Assembly (NCBI GenBank): GCA_002320385.1 | Contig: DCKN01000003.1 | Span: 1-23,680 of the forward strand | DNA length: 23,680 nt | Origin: Proteobacteria bacterium UBA1673 | GTDB taxonomy: Bacteria > Pseudomonadota > Gammaproteobacteria > Comchoanobacterales > Comchoanobacteraceae | Direction of reading: 5' to 3' | Shown here: piece by piece, positions 8,708 to 17,700 of the stretch | Layout of the letters: the number at the start of each line of letters is the position of its first letter | Numbering within the stretch: position 1 is the stretch's first letter | Notes under the pieces: model-generated | What the model was told of the DNA's origin: nothing | Database searches by the model: none | What the model saw: the letters and a program-made list of their open reading frames with translations, nothing else | Position numbers and translations under genes: made by a program

Positions 8708-9970
8708 ATGTCGACCAAAATCAAAAAAGTATCAGTGCCAGAATCTGGTAGTCCAATCACTCATAAAAACGGTAAAATAGTAGTCCCCGATAACCCAATT
8801 GTTCTGTACATTGAAGGTGATGGAATTGGGGTTGATATATCACCAGTCATGCTGCGCGTGATCGATAAAGCCGTTGAGATCGCTTATCGCGGCAACCGAA
8901 AAATCATTTGGACTGAAATCTTTGCAGGAGAGAAAGCATGTCGTGTGTACGGTGAAGATGCTTGGTTGCCTGATGAGACAATCGACCTATTCAACCAATA
9001 CGGCATCGGTATCAAAGGTCCGCTCACAACACCGGTCTCTGGCGGAATTCGTTCCCTGAATGTCGCGCTAAGGCAGAAGCTTGATCTTTATGTATGTCAC
9101 CGACCCATTCGATACTTCCCCGGGACGCCCAGCCCAATGCAGGAACCGGAAAAAGTAAACATGGACATCTTCAGAGAAAATTCGGAAGATATTTACTCAG
9201 GCATTGAATTTCCTGCCAATTCATCTGAGGCTAAGCAATTGATTAAGTTATTCACCAAAGACTTCGGTGTCACCTCAATCAGGTTCCCTAAATCCTGCAG
9301 TCTAGGAATAAAAGTAATCTCTAAAGAGGGCAGTCAACGATTGGTTAGGAAAGCCATTCAGTATGCCATTGATCACAATTATGATTCGGTCACTTTGGTG
9401 CACAAAGGTAATATCATGAAGTTCACTGAGGGCAGCTTCTTAAACTGGGGCTATGAGTTAGCCAGAGACGAGTTTCAAGCAAAACCATTCGAGGGAGGTC
9501 CCTGGCACATCATACATCTCGATGGCAGAGAGGTGGTCATTAAAGACGAAATCTGCGATGCGTTTTTGCAAGCAGTTCTACTGCGACCACAAGACTACCA
9601 GGTGATTGCAACCATGAATTTGAATGGCGACTACATTTCTGATGCACTTGCTGCACAAGTTGGCGGTATTGGGATTGCACCTGGGGCTAATATTGGAGAC
9701 CAGTGCGCACTATTTGAAGCGACGCACGGCACAGCACCAGCATATGCCGGACAAGATAAGGTTAACCCTTCTTCGTTGATTCTCTCTGCTGTCATGATGC
9801 TTCGATATATGGGCTGGAACGAAGCTGCTGATTTGGTTCAAAAAGGCGTCCAGTCCGCGATCGCAAACCGAGAAGTTACCTACGACTTTGCGCGTTTTCT
9901 ATTAGATGTGCAGCCGATTAAGTGCTCAGAGTTTGGCGATAGGATCATTTATCATATGCTCATGGGATAA
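8708..9970 (+). CDS. icd: Isocitrate dehydrogenase, E. coli Icd type
   Basis: Oxidative decarboxylation of isocitrate to 2-oxoglutarate in the TCA cycle. The product aligns with E. coli Icd end to end: YIEGDGIGVDISP, IKGPLTTPVSGGIRSLNVALR (with the serine equivalent to the AceK target Ser113), IFRENSEDIYSGIEF, LVHKGNIMKFTEG, the metal-binding DxxxD region NGDYISDALAAQ, and KCSEFGDRII near the C-terminus. ATG 8708 was chosen because MSTKIKKVSVP fits the family N-terminus; GTG 8699 in frame is the alternative (423 aa). In the coenzyme pocket the sequence reads HGTAPAYAG, where E. coli has Lys344 before Tyr345. Tyr345, Val351, Tyr391 and Arg395 equivalents are retained (GQDKV, YDFAR). The loss of that lysine may weaken NADP binding. 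Neither aceK nor other TCA genes are adjacent. Confidence 0.95.
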   Translation: MSTKIKKVSVPESGSPITHKNGKIVVPDNPIVLYIEGDGIGVDISPVMLRVIDKAVEIAYRGNRKIIWTEIFAGEKACRVYGEDAWLPDETIDLFNQYGIGIKGPLTTPVSGGIRSLNVALRQKLDLYVCHRPIRYFPGTPSPMQEPEKVNMDIFRENSEDIYSGIEFPANSSEAKQLIKLFTKDFGVTSIRFPKSCSLGIKVISKEGSQRLVRKAIQYAIDHNYDSVTLVHKGNIMKFTEGSFLNWGYELARDEFQAKPFEGGPWHIIHLDGREVVIKDEICDAFLQAVLLRPQDYQVIATMNLNGDYISDALAAQVGGIGIAPGANIGDQCALFEATHGTAPAYAGQDKVNPSSLILSAVMMLRYMGWNEAADLVQKGVQSAIANREVTYDFARFLLDVQPIKCSEFGDRIIYHMLMG

Positions 9971-10026
9971 GACGAGCAATCATGAGTGATCAAGCATACT
10001 AGATAGATAACGACGTTGTGTGAAAA

Positions 10027-10908
10027 TCACATTTTGACAACAGGAAAATGAGATTGTTCATCAACTTGAGTATCATCTATTCCCTTCTCAAATGCCTGCA
10101 TGTTTGCCTGAAAAACCCGATCAAGATTCTGCATCTGTTTGAGTAAAACAGCTTCTGCCTCAATGGGTATTTTGACAATCACTTTGATTAGTTCCTTGAT
10201 CATGTTGCCTAAAAATAGCACAACTGAGTGTGGTTGAATTTTTTCGATTACGTCATTGATCACATTGCCAGATAATTTTGCTGGGACAGTCAATAATCCA
10301 GTGACAATGTGTGCTTGGAGTTTGATCAAGCTTGCTGTAATGGTTACGGCTGCACTCAACGTTGACAATCGTTTGTGCGCAGGCGTCAGCGATTCTTTGG
10401 TATCATGTTTGAGTCTGATTGAATGAAAAGCATCTTTGATTTCGTCAAAACTCGGTTTAATATGTTCTTGGTACCATTTTTGAGGCCAGGATGCCTCTTT
10501 GCGTTCAACGATTTCCTCTGAGCTTGGGCGGCCATGATGAAGAACATAGTGCGCGCAGTTAAGTCCAGCTATGACCAGTTGATCAATCAAATAAACCAGC
10601 TGTTTAATAACGGGAACTTCGGTAACTTTCTCGGTAAGTTGTGATGCAATAGAGGAAAGTAGGTTCGCAACAATATCAGCATTGAGTTGTTGACACTTTA
10701 AGTACCATTCAACAATATTAGTTTGATTGTCCATCAACTCTTTGTTGAATTTTTCTAAGTCACTTGCCAGCTCATCATATTTGACTGAGTTGTGAATATT
10801 CCGGCACCATAATATGAAATCATTACTTCGAATCAAATCGACAATCTGCTTAACAAGTACACTGTGCAGTTCCTGTTTTTCTTCGAAATGTTTTTTAGTC
10901 ATACTCAT
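10027..10908 (-). CDS. Unknown protein, short member of a window-internal paralogous family
   Basis: 293 residues, unrecognised. It is mostly helical. A moderately hydrophobic region (about 185-245: TITASLIKL, VVLFLGNMIKELIKVIVKIPI) could touch a membrane but is not a clear transmembrane helix, and there is no signal peptide. Blocks EVPVIKQLVYLID (97-109) and WYQEHIKPSFDEIKDAF (145-161), then SLTPAHKRL (173 on), recur in the larger protein at 20.4-22 kb as EVPIVKQLEDLMD, WYQENIKQRYDAVLKEA and SLEHIRLLS. The WYQE-to-SL distance is 28 residues in both. Start: ATG 10908 with a good AAGGAA Shine-Dalgarno 6 nt upstream. It is divergent from the Cx5R phosphatase gene, and the two share an 11-bp promoter element. 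An effector or host-interaction role is an inference from this company. Confidence 0.75.
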   Translation of the reverse strand: MSMTKKHFEEKQELHSVLVKQIVDLIRSNDFILWCRNIHNSVKYDELASDLEKFNKELMDNQTNIVEWYLKCQQLNADIVANLLSSIASQLTEKVTEVPVIKQLVYLIDQLVIAGLNCAHYVLHHGRPSSEEIVERKEASWPQKWYQEHIKPSFDEIKDAFHSIRLKHDTKESLTPAHKRLSTLSAAVTITASLIKLQAHIVTGLLTVPAKLSGNVINDVIEKIQPHSVVLFLGNMIKELIKVIVKIPIEAEAVLLKQMQNLDRVFQANMQAFEKGIDDTQVDEQSHFPVVKM

Positions 10909-10933
10909 CGTTTGTTCCTTTTTTTCTCTTAAC

Positions 10934-10944
10934 TTAGGTATAGA
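10934..10944 (-). promoter_or_regulatory. Sigma-S-like extended -10 of the short paralog gene
   Basis: On the minus strand TCTATACCTAA matches 10 of 11 positions of the sigma-S extended -10 consensus KCTAYACTTAA. It lies in the larger block TGATCTATACC, which is repeated exactly in front of the divergent phosphatase gene. No clear -35 is present, as is common for sigma-S-dependent promoters. The CTATACC block ends 28 nt before the ATG. Confidence 0.55.
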
Positions 10945-11054
10945 TCAAAAAATACAATTTGGCAGAAAAAATAATTCAAACTTACGTGCAATAGTCACAA
11001 GACTGACTTTTTAATCGCATAACCTAAACTTTTTCATGACAAATATGGCCATGA

Positions 11055-11065
11055 TGATCTATACC
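11055..11065 (+). promoter_or_regulatory. Sigma-S-like -10 of the Cx5R phosphatase gene
   Basis: TGATCTATACC is identical over 11 bp to the element of the divergent gene. It ends 31 nt before the ATG at 11097. A weak -35 candidate (TGACAA, 11037-11042) lies 17 bp upstream of TATACC. Confidence 0.5.
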
Positions 11066-11096
11066 GTTACACATTTAATCAAAAAGAGAGACGCGC

Positions 11097-13238
11097 ATGG
11101 CCATTTTCGACAAAGATACCCATGTCCAATTTGCCACTCATCTAAGTGAGCAGTTACAACAAGACTTGAGACAATATCGATTGAATATGATCGAGGATGA
11201 TCCTTCTGTTCGCTACGAATCAAATTCCAATACCTTGGTTAGAAAAGTAGAGGCACAGCGAATACTCGATGATGATTATCATCATTATCAGCTACAGAAA
11301 ACTCCGGAATGGATGGGCATAAGTGTTATCGAAATGGCCAGAAAAGCCATTATGCACAGTCAGCTCAGGCCACAAGATAAAGTGATGGCTTTAAAAGATA
11401 TCACTGGATATTTTAAAAGATATAGGCATGTGTGCGAATCAACAGAGGACAACGCTTTTCTTGATGGCATTGCAATGGCAGATCATGCCCGAGAGTATAT
11501 CTACGATGTACTGTTAGAATTTGGCTTGATTGGCTCAAGAAAAGAGTTTAATCAGCTGCGTAATGCTGGAGTGATGTGGCGATTGTTTGACCGTATGGGC
11601 GTGAAGACACATATTGATTTTGGCCATCAACAACAAGCCATCGATATTCAATCGCAAAGTTGGGAGTTTGCACATCCTGATCAAGACAAATTATTAGCAG
11701 AGACAGCATCAATGAATGACAAATCGATGAGTGCTGCTGACAAAATCATCAAAAATGTACAGAAAGAATTTATTGATACTGATAACCCACTTCGTCTCGC
11801 AGTTGGATCCCAGGAGAGAGACTGGTATGCTCCAAATGCGCAAGTGACTCGGTTTAAAAAAGAAGGTGTTCCAACATTGACCTATTGGACCAATGGTGAT
11901 CTTCGTTCTAAGACCAAATATTACAGCCAATCGCTGGTTAAAAAAGTGTTGTCACTGAATATCAAGCAGCTGATTCTCAACGCCACCGGTATTGGAATGG
12001 GCCAAAAAGATCAAGCTCAATATCAGAATTTTTGTGAATCAAAAGATGTATTCGGGCGACAGATTCAATTAACCCCAATTTGCATACTCAATGATTGTCA
12101 AAGTTACATCAGTAAAAAACGTTACGGCTCAAGTGCAAGCAAAATGATGCGGCGCATACCTGTTTTCGGAGAGATGATGGACGAAGAGCATCAGAATTTA
12201 TTACAACGTGACGCAGCAATAAAAGAAGTCAACACATCATTATACCAGTCCATTGGGCTTAAAGATTTTCTAATACCTCTCAATACACCGCTTGCTGTAC
12301 ATGGTCGAAAGTATTTCACGTATGTGAGCGAACAGATACCTGAAATGAGTACTGTCATGCATCGATTAATTGATAATTACGCCTCAATACTATGCCTTGA
12401 TCAACACGCAATGGCACAGGAAGTTGGTATCGATATCAATCAATTAAAGCGACAGATCACAAGCTATCTTCAGCATCCAAGTCACGATCGTTTATCACCG
12501 CTTGCGGCATCACTGACAGCAATACATCAACACGCAATGCAGTTCTACGGTCAAGATTTTGCCGATAGTGGTCAAGTGGCAAAAGTTGTTAGAAGTATCG
12601 CGTGTCTTAATGACACCTTGAAGCATTATCAGACTTATGCCAATAGCAAGCAAAACTTTCCACATGAGGTACTCAACTTTACTTCAGGTCTGTTGACAAG
12701 TGTCGCGCTACTCAATGATGCAACAATGATCAATATCAAATGCAAAAGTGGCAAAGATCGAACAGGCGTAATGAAGCAATGTGTTCAAGCGAATTATGAC
12801 TATTGGACCAATGCAATTCGCAGTAACGATAATCAGGGGCTGCCTGAAATGACAGATCATTTTGACTGTGACCAGAAAGCATCGCTACAAAAGTTTAAGG
12901 TGCTTCTCGGTAGCGGCGCATGGACGACCGCAGTGGCGCAAGACTGCCAATGTCCTGCACTCAAAAGCCTAGGGTCACCAATATCAAGTGTTGAGAAAAA
13001 CAATACCTTGAAAGAAAAAACGCTGAATCTCATCGGTGATGGCGCGCTATCTGAAAAGCAAAGGGCTTTTATTGGTAAAGATATGCTGCATTACCAGAAG
13101 CAACGATCAGCAATGAATGGCGATTTTCATAAACTCGTAGCCACAAAGCAACCATTTAAACAAGCCCACGATCGAGTGAAGTGTAAATTTGAGCATGAGT
13201 TGCAGTATCATTACCAAAAGAAAAATCATCGCAAATGA
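11097..13238 (+). CDS. Cx5R phosphoinositide phosphatase-like protein (SopB/IpgD/SidF type)
   Basis: 713 residues. The diagnostic feature is IKCKSGKDRTGVMKQ with the catalytic Cx5R loop C549-KSGKD-R555, the signature CKSGKDRTG shared with the secreted phosphoinositide phosphatases SopB and IpgD and, in variant form, INPP4 and Legionella SidF/SidP. In that family the cysteine attacks a phosphate on a phosphoinositide or inositol phosphate. Upstream, ILNATGIGMGQKDQ (about 297-310) and the segment around ISKKRYGSS may belong to the same domain. There is no signal peptide or membrane anchor, which fits type III/IV-secreted effectors. The start ATG follows AGAGAGACGCGC. Both a bacterial housekeeping role and dual protein-tyrosine activity are less likely but not excluded. 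It lies next to an unknown gene with a matching promoter. The DoxX gene follows 82 bp downstream. Confidence 0.8.
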   Translation: MAIFDKDTHVQFATHLSEQLQQDLRQYRLNMIEDDPSVRYESNSNTLVRKVEAQRILDDDYHHYQLQKTPEWMGISVIEMARKAIMHSQLRPQDKVMALKDITGYFKRYRHVCESTEDNAFLDGIAMADHAREYIYDVLLEFGLIGSRKEFNQLRNAGVMWRLFDRMGVKTHIDFGHQQQAIDIQSQSWEFAHPDQDKLLAETASMNDKSMSAADKIIKNVQKEFIDTDNPLRLAVGSQERDWYAPNAQVTRFKKEGVPTLTYWTNGDLRSKTKYYSQSLVKKVLSLNIKQLILNATGIGMGQKDQAQYQNFCESKDVFGRQIQLTPICILNDCQSYISKKRYGSSASKMMRRIPVFGEMMDEEHQNLLQRDAAIKEVNTSLYQSIGLKDFLIPLNTPLAVHGRKYFTYVSEQIPEMSTVMHRLIDNYASILCLDQHAMAQEVGIDINQLKRQITSYLQHPSHDRLSPLAASLTAIHQHAMQFYGQDFADSGQVAKVVRSIACLNDTLKHYQTYANSKQNFPHEVLNFTSGLLTSVALLNDATMINIKCKSGKDRTGVMKQCVQANYDYWTNAIRSNDNQGLPEMTDHFDCDQKASLQKFKVLLGSGAWTTAVAQDCQCPALKSLGSPISSVEKNNTLKEKTLNLIGDGALSEKQRAFIGKDMLHYQKQRSAMNGDFHKLVATKQPFKQAHDRVKCKFEHELQYHYQKKNHRK

Positions 13239-13320
13239 GTGAGTGAGAATTCAATGCTTCAAAACAGCCAGTGCAAATAGTCAGTGAATACAATCAGCAG
13301 AGACATCAAAGGGAGGGCAA

Positions 13321-14193
13321 ATGAACGCCAGACATAAAACCGAAGACACACTACCCGTTTATGACATACGTCCCAATTGGGTTTTAATTGCAAGCTACTG
13401 GTTAGGGCTCTTGGGATGTCTAGGTTTGAGTATCTGGGCGATGATTCATCAGCCCCAACAGTTACAAATATGGATGACAGTATTCTTCACTTTAAGCGGA
13501 CTTTTCGTATTGATGCGAACGCAGTTGGCAAGATTTAATCACCATGCGTCGATCAACTTTATGATCGCATTGTTTACGCTATTAACCGCTTGGAGAATTT
13601 CGGTCATTGGTGAATATAATATCATCATCTGGCTTGCAGCAATGACGTCAATGATTAAAGTTGCGATGTTAATTGATATCGCTTGGGTTGATTTGACATT
13701 ACATCAAACAAGCGAACATCTATCCGTAAAACGTCTTGAGTGGCACATTCTATTAATGCGCATGATGCTTGGTTTTGTATTTATTCCTCATTTCACAGAA
13801 AAGCTATTCACAGGGCCAGGGACGAGGGATATCGATGTGCTGGCTTTCAGTCAATTAGGCGTCCCATTGCCGTGGTTGGTCGTCATTATTGCAGGATTAT
13901 GCGAGTTTGCGGCAGCGTTGGCATTAAGCACTGGATTACTCACACGTCTAACAGCTGTGTGCACTTGTCTATATTTATTCATTGCGACGTATTTGGGACA
14001 ACATTTCTCCAAAGGGTTTATTTGGGTCAGTGCAGGAGGCGGATGGGAGTATCCAGTACTCTGGATAGCTATGATTGCTTGTTTTGCACTGTTTGGTCCA
14101 GGGTATTTCTCAGTTGACCAGTTCCTCAATCACCAATATCATTTGCCAAAGTGGTTGAAGATGATAATGGGGTTACATGATAAAAATAGGTGA
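13321..14193 (+). CDS. DoxX-family integral membrane protein with extra N-terminal helices
   Basis: 290 residues. The C-terminal half (about 140-270) looks like the four-helix DoxX/DoxD fold: RMMLGFVFIPHFTEKLF, then a loop, PWLVVIIAGLCEFAAALAL, TRLTAVCTCLYLFIATYLG and GGWEYPVLWIAMIACFALFG. Family members are often linked to redox or quinone processes, but the function is poorly defined. The N-terminal half adds about four more hydrophobic segments (about 21-130), making it longer than a typical DoxX protein of about 140 residues. The start is clear: a strong AAAGGGAGGGC Shine-Dalgarno precedes ATG 13321. It lies 82 bp after the phosphatase gene on the same strand, with no terminator seen between, so read-through is possible. 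Confidence 0.75.
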   Translation: MNARHKTEDTLPVYDIRPNWVLIASYWLGLLGCLGLSIWAMIHQPQQLQIWMTVFFTLSGLFVLMRTQLARFNHHASINFMIALFTLLTAWRISVIGEYNIIIWLAAMTSMIKVAMLIDIAWVDLTLHQTSEHLSVKRLEWHILLMRMMLGFVFIPHFTEKLFTGPGTRDIDVLAFSQLGVPLPWLVVIIAGLCEFAAALALSTGLLTRLTAVCTCLYLFIATYLGQHFSKGFIWVSAGGGWEYPVLWIAMIACFALFGPGYFSVDQFLNHQYHLPKWLKMIMGLHDKNR

Positions 14194-14664
14194 TTCCATA
14201 ATGAAGAATGAAGAAAATCAGCTAGATGAGACGTATTTAGTGACATTCTAGATTGCCTATGATGGATGCACTATGCCAATCAATGATAGAAATCAACAGT
14301 ATACATACCACAAGCAAGTGTCACCATAGACATATCATTACGCACGCCATCATGACTGTGATCAATACCAATTGTACAAATAGCATAAGCTTGCGCAAAC
14401 AAATCTATCAAGGGCATATCCCAACAAATAAAATAACAACAAAAATAGAATTCATAAACTTTCGAGTGCGATCTAGAAATAAAAAATTCGATACATGAAG
14501 GACCTAAATCAAAGGTGACAAAACTAACAAAAACAGACGTGCTTCACGATGTAGAATATGTTAAATTTTTGAGTAGAAATAAGCTAATTAAAACCTTAAA
14601 GTTTTTTTTAATTTTATTACATCAACAACTATTGCTTAATCATAAAAAATGGATTATGTTGTAG
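14194..14664. other. Long non-coding leader region before nrdA
   Basis: About 470 bp with no convincing gene. The distal half (about 14530-14660) is markedly AT-rich with several A/T tracts. A short open frame at 14253-14498 has a TTG start, no Shine-Dalgarno sequence and a composition typical of chance translation. I saw no tRNA fold and no rho-independent terminator for the DoxX gene. The regulatory elements of nrdA begin at its right end. Confidence 0.6.
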
Positions 14665-14694
14665 TTGTAATTGATTTTAGATACTACATATAGA
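14665..14694 (+). promoter_or_regulatory. Probable nrdAB promoter
   Basis: -35 TTGTAA (14665-14670), an 18-bp spacer and -10 TATAGA (14689-14694), followed by the nrdA start at 14712. The -10 lies inside the NrdR-box-like palindrome, which is the expected arrangement for repression. Confidence 0.45.
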
Positions 14695-14696
14695 TA
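14681..14696 (+). promoter_or_regulatory. NrdR-box-like palindrome
   Basis: ATACTACATATAGATA matches the core of the NrdR box ACACTATATATAGTGT (CTAcATATAG; 11 of 16 positions). NrdR is the ATP/dATP-sensing repressor of bacterial ribonucleotide reductase operons and usually binds paired boxes. A possible degenerate partner containing TGTAGT lies at about 14652-14667, with the two centres 29 bp apart. Confidence 0.55.
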
Positions 14697-14711
14697 CGGA
14701 GCCAGTCATCA

Positions 14712-17700
14712 ATGAAAGTTCAAACGCGAAAAAACACCGACAAAATTCAGGCAATGCAGTCACATGCCGAGCACATTCGTTTTCAGTTAGAAAGCGTCAG
14801 ACACGAAGATGAGGAGTTAGCAGAAAATAACGCCTCGGAAAGCAATTATCTCAAGCAGGTATCAGATCTTGTCAACGCAGTATTTCAACAAAACGATGAA
14901 ACAGCGCATGGCACACTGATTGAAAAATTAGAAACTTGTCAAGGGTTCATACAACAAAACGCCAAGAGCTACAGAACACAACAGCAACTCGCAGAGCTGT
15001 TTTATGACTTATCTCTTTTACTGGCTAGACGCAAGCCAATCAATCAGTTGACTGATAAACATGCATCGACTTTATTCACATCCTGTCAGTATCAGTTTGA
15101 CCTTGAACAGCTCATAGAACAAATCAATCAACAACAAGGCGCTTTTATCAACCCTTTGACAAATCAACAATTTAGTAAGCGCGATCGACAGCTAATCAAG
15201 ATTGCTGCTGAAGCTTGCAAGCTATCAATTAAGAGTGAACCAACAAGCGAGGAAGCAAAAAGCCAACTACAGAAAATGGGACTGGAAACTTATGCCGTCA
15301 AGATTGTGCCAAGAACACAATCTGAACGAGTCAGGGATTTCGACCCTATGCGAATCTACCAAGCAGTACTACGCGCTTTTCTTGATGTTTACAGAGATGA
15401 TGAAGACAAGCAAGCCTGTGTAAGAAATGCCGAGACAATCACATCAGAAGTCGTGCAAAAACTCTTACAATCAGCGCCAAAAGACAAAATAGAAATTGAA
15501 CAAATTCAGTCTCAGATCGAGTACTCGCTCATGGAATTAAGCTTCCACGAAGTTGCACGTGCTTATGTATTATACCGAGACGAAAAAGCCAGAGTTCGTC
15601 GCAACCGATTGAAGCAGTTGAATCAACAAATGAAGTTTTGTAGCAAAGATGAGCCATCAGTTACAATCAAAATAGATGAGAATCAGACATTTAATTTATA
15701 TAAATCCGACCTGACAAGCTTTCTCGAAACAGTTTTTGTTGACTACCCGCACCTGAGCCAAGAAAAAGTAGCAGCAGAGACTTATCGTACTATTTTTAAT
15801 GGCATCGATTACGTTGGTCTACAAGACGCTATGATTATGAGTTGTCGCTGTTTAATTGAAAGCCACCCAGACTATAGCTTTGTCGCTGCACGCATTTTAC
15901 GTAAGAAAATTCTCGATGAGGGACTCGGATACTATGATAATAAAAACCGCAAGCTCACAGACAATACTGAAAACTACGCAGCGTTATTACCACAATTTAT
16001 TCAAGCAGGTATTGATAACAAAATTTTAAATCCTGAGATGGAAGCGTTTGACACCAAAAAGCTTGTTGAAGCCATGGATTGTAGTCGGGACTACCAATTC
16101 ACTTACCTGGGGCTACAGACGCTTTACGACCGATATTTTATTCATGAAAACCTAGTTCGCTATGAGTTACCACAGATATTTTTCATGCGGGTTGCGATGG
16201 GCTTAGCACTCAAAGATAAAAATCGCGAGGAAGCTGCGATCAGCTACTACAATGTGCTCTCAACATTCGATGCCATGTCATCAACCCCAACATTGTTCAA
16301 CGCAGGTACGATTCATTCTCAGTTGTCAAGCTGTTACTTATCTACAATACCCGATAGTCTACAAGGTATTTACTCCGGAATTCAAGACAACGCGCTATTG
16401 TCAAAGTTTGCTGGTGGCCTTGGTAATGACTGGACCCCGGTTCGTGCAATGGGTGCAAAAATCAAAGGGACGAATGGATTATCATCTGGTGTGATTCCTT
16501 TTCTGAACGTGGCCGACGCCACAGCCATTGCTGTCAACCAAGGTGGTAAACGTAAAGGCGCTGTATGTGGCTACCTAGAATCATGGCATTTGGACATTAT
16601 GGACTTTCTTGAGCTTCGTAAAAATACTGGAGATGACAGACGACGAACGCATGACATGAACACCGCAAACTGGGTGCCAGACTTATTCATGGAGCGCGTG
16701 ATAGAAAAGCAATCATGGACTTTATTCTCACCAGATCAAGTTGAAGATCTTCACGACTGCTTCGGCGACGAGTTTCGTGAGAAGTACATCGCATATGAGA
16801 AACAGGCGGAAGAAGGTAAGCTACTATCAAAAAAAATCGATGCGATCGTTCTTTGGCGTAAAATGTTATCCATGCTCTTTGAAACGGGACATCCATGGGT
16901 TACTTTTAAAGATCCATGTAATATTCGATCACCACAGAGCCACTTGTCCAAGTTAGATGACCCAGCAGGGCGCCTAACCGTCAAAAGCTCCAATCTTTGT
17001 ACTGAAATCACATTGAACACAAATAAAGACGAGATAGCTGTCTGTAACCTCGCGAGTATCAATCTGACCAAGCATATGAAAGACGGACAACTTGACATGG
17101 ACAAGCTTGAGAAGACTACAAAAACCCTCATGCGCATGCTAGACAATGTGATTGATTTGAACTACTACCCTGTCGAGCAAGCACGGCGTTCCAACATGCG
17201 TCACCGTCCGGTTGGTTTGGGCATTATGGGATTCCAGGATGCGCTCTACGCACAAGAAATTTCTTACGAAAGTCAAGCTGCAATTGATTTTGCAGATCGT
17301 TCTATGGAAGCCATCAGCTATTATGCAATTTCAGCATCGTGCGCACTTGCCAAAGAGCGCGGTGCCTACGATACCTATGCTGGATCATTGTGGGATCAAA
17401 AGATTTTCCCATTAGATTCCATCGGGCTTTTGAAGAAACAACGAGGTGAAAAATACATTGATCAAGATGAATCCTCAACGCTAGATTGGGCTTCGCTCAA
17501 AGCAAAGGTAGCCAAATACGGCATGCGTAACTCGAATGTCCTGGCCATCGCACCAACAGCAACGATTGCTAATATCTGCGGCGTAACACAATCCATCGAA
17601 CCCACCTACAAAAATCTTTTCGTGAAGTCAAACCTATCAGGAGAATTCACGCTGGTGAACCCCGATCTTGTCCGCAAGCTCGAGTCGCTCAACTTGTGGG

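Noticed and set aside
11268..11292. Near-palindromic GATGATGATTATCATCAT resembling a metal-regulator site
   Set aside because: Lies inside the phosphatase coding region as Asp/Tyr/His codons (DDDYHHY); more likely codon-driven.
13740..14117. Plus-strand open frame of 125 codons inside the DoxX gene
   Set aside because: Alternate frame of a clear membrane protein gene; no start signal.
14253..14498. An 81-codon open frame upstream of nrdA
   Set aside because: TTG start, no Shine-Dalgarno sequence, His/Thr/Asn/Ile-rich chance composition, no domain; treated as non-coding.
16751..17146. Minus-strand open frame of 131 codons inside nrdA
   Set aside because: Fully antisense to conserved catalytic sequence of nrdA; no features of its own.
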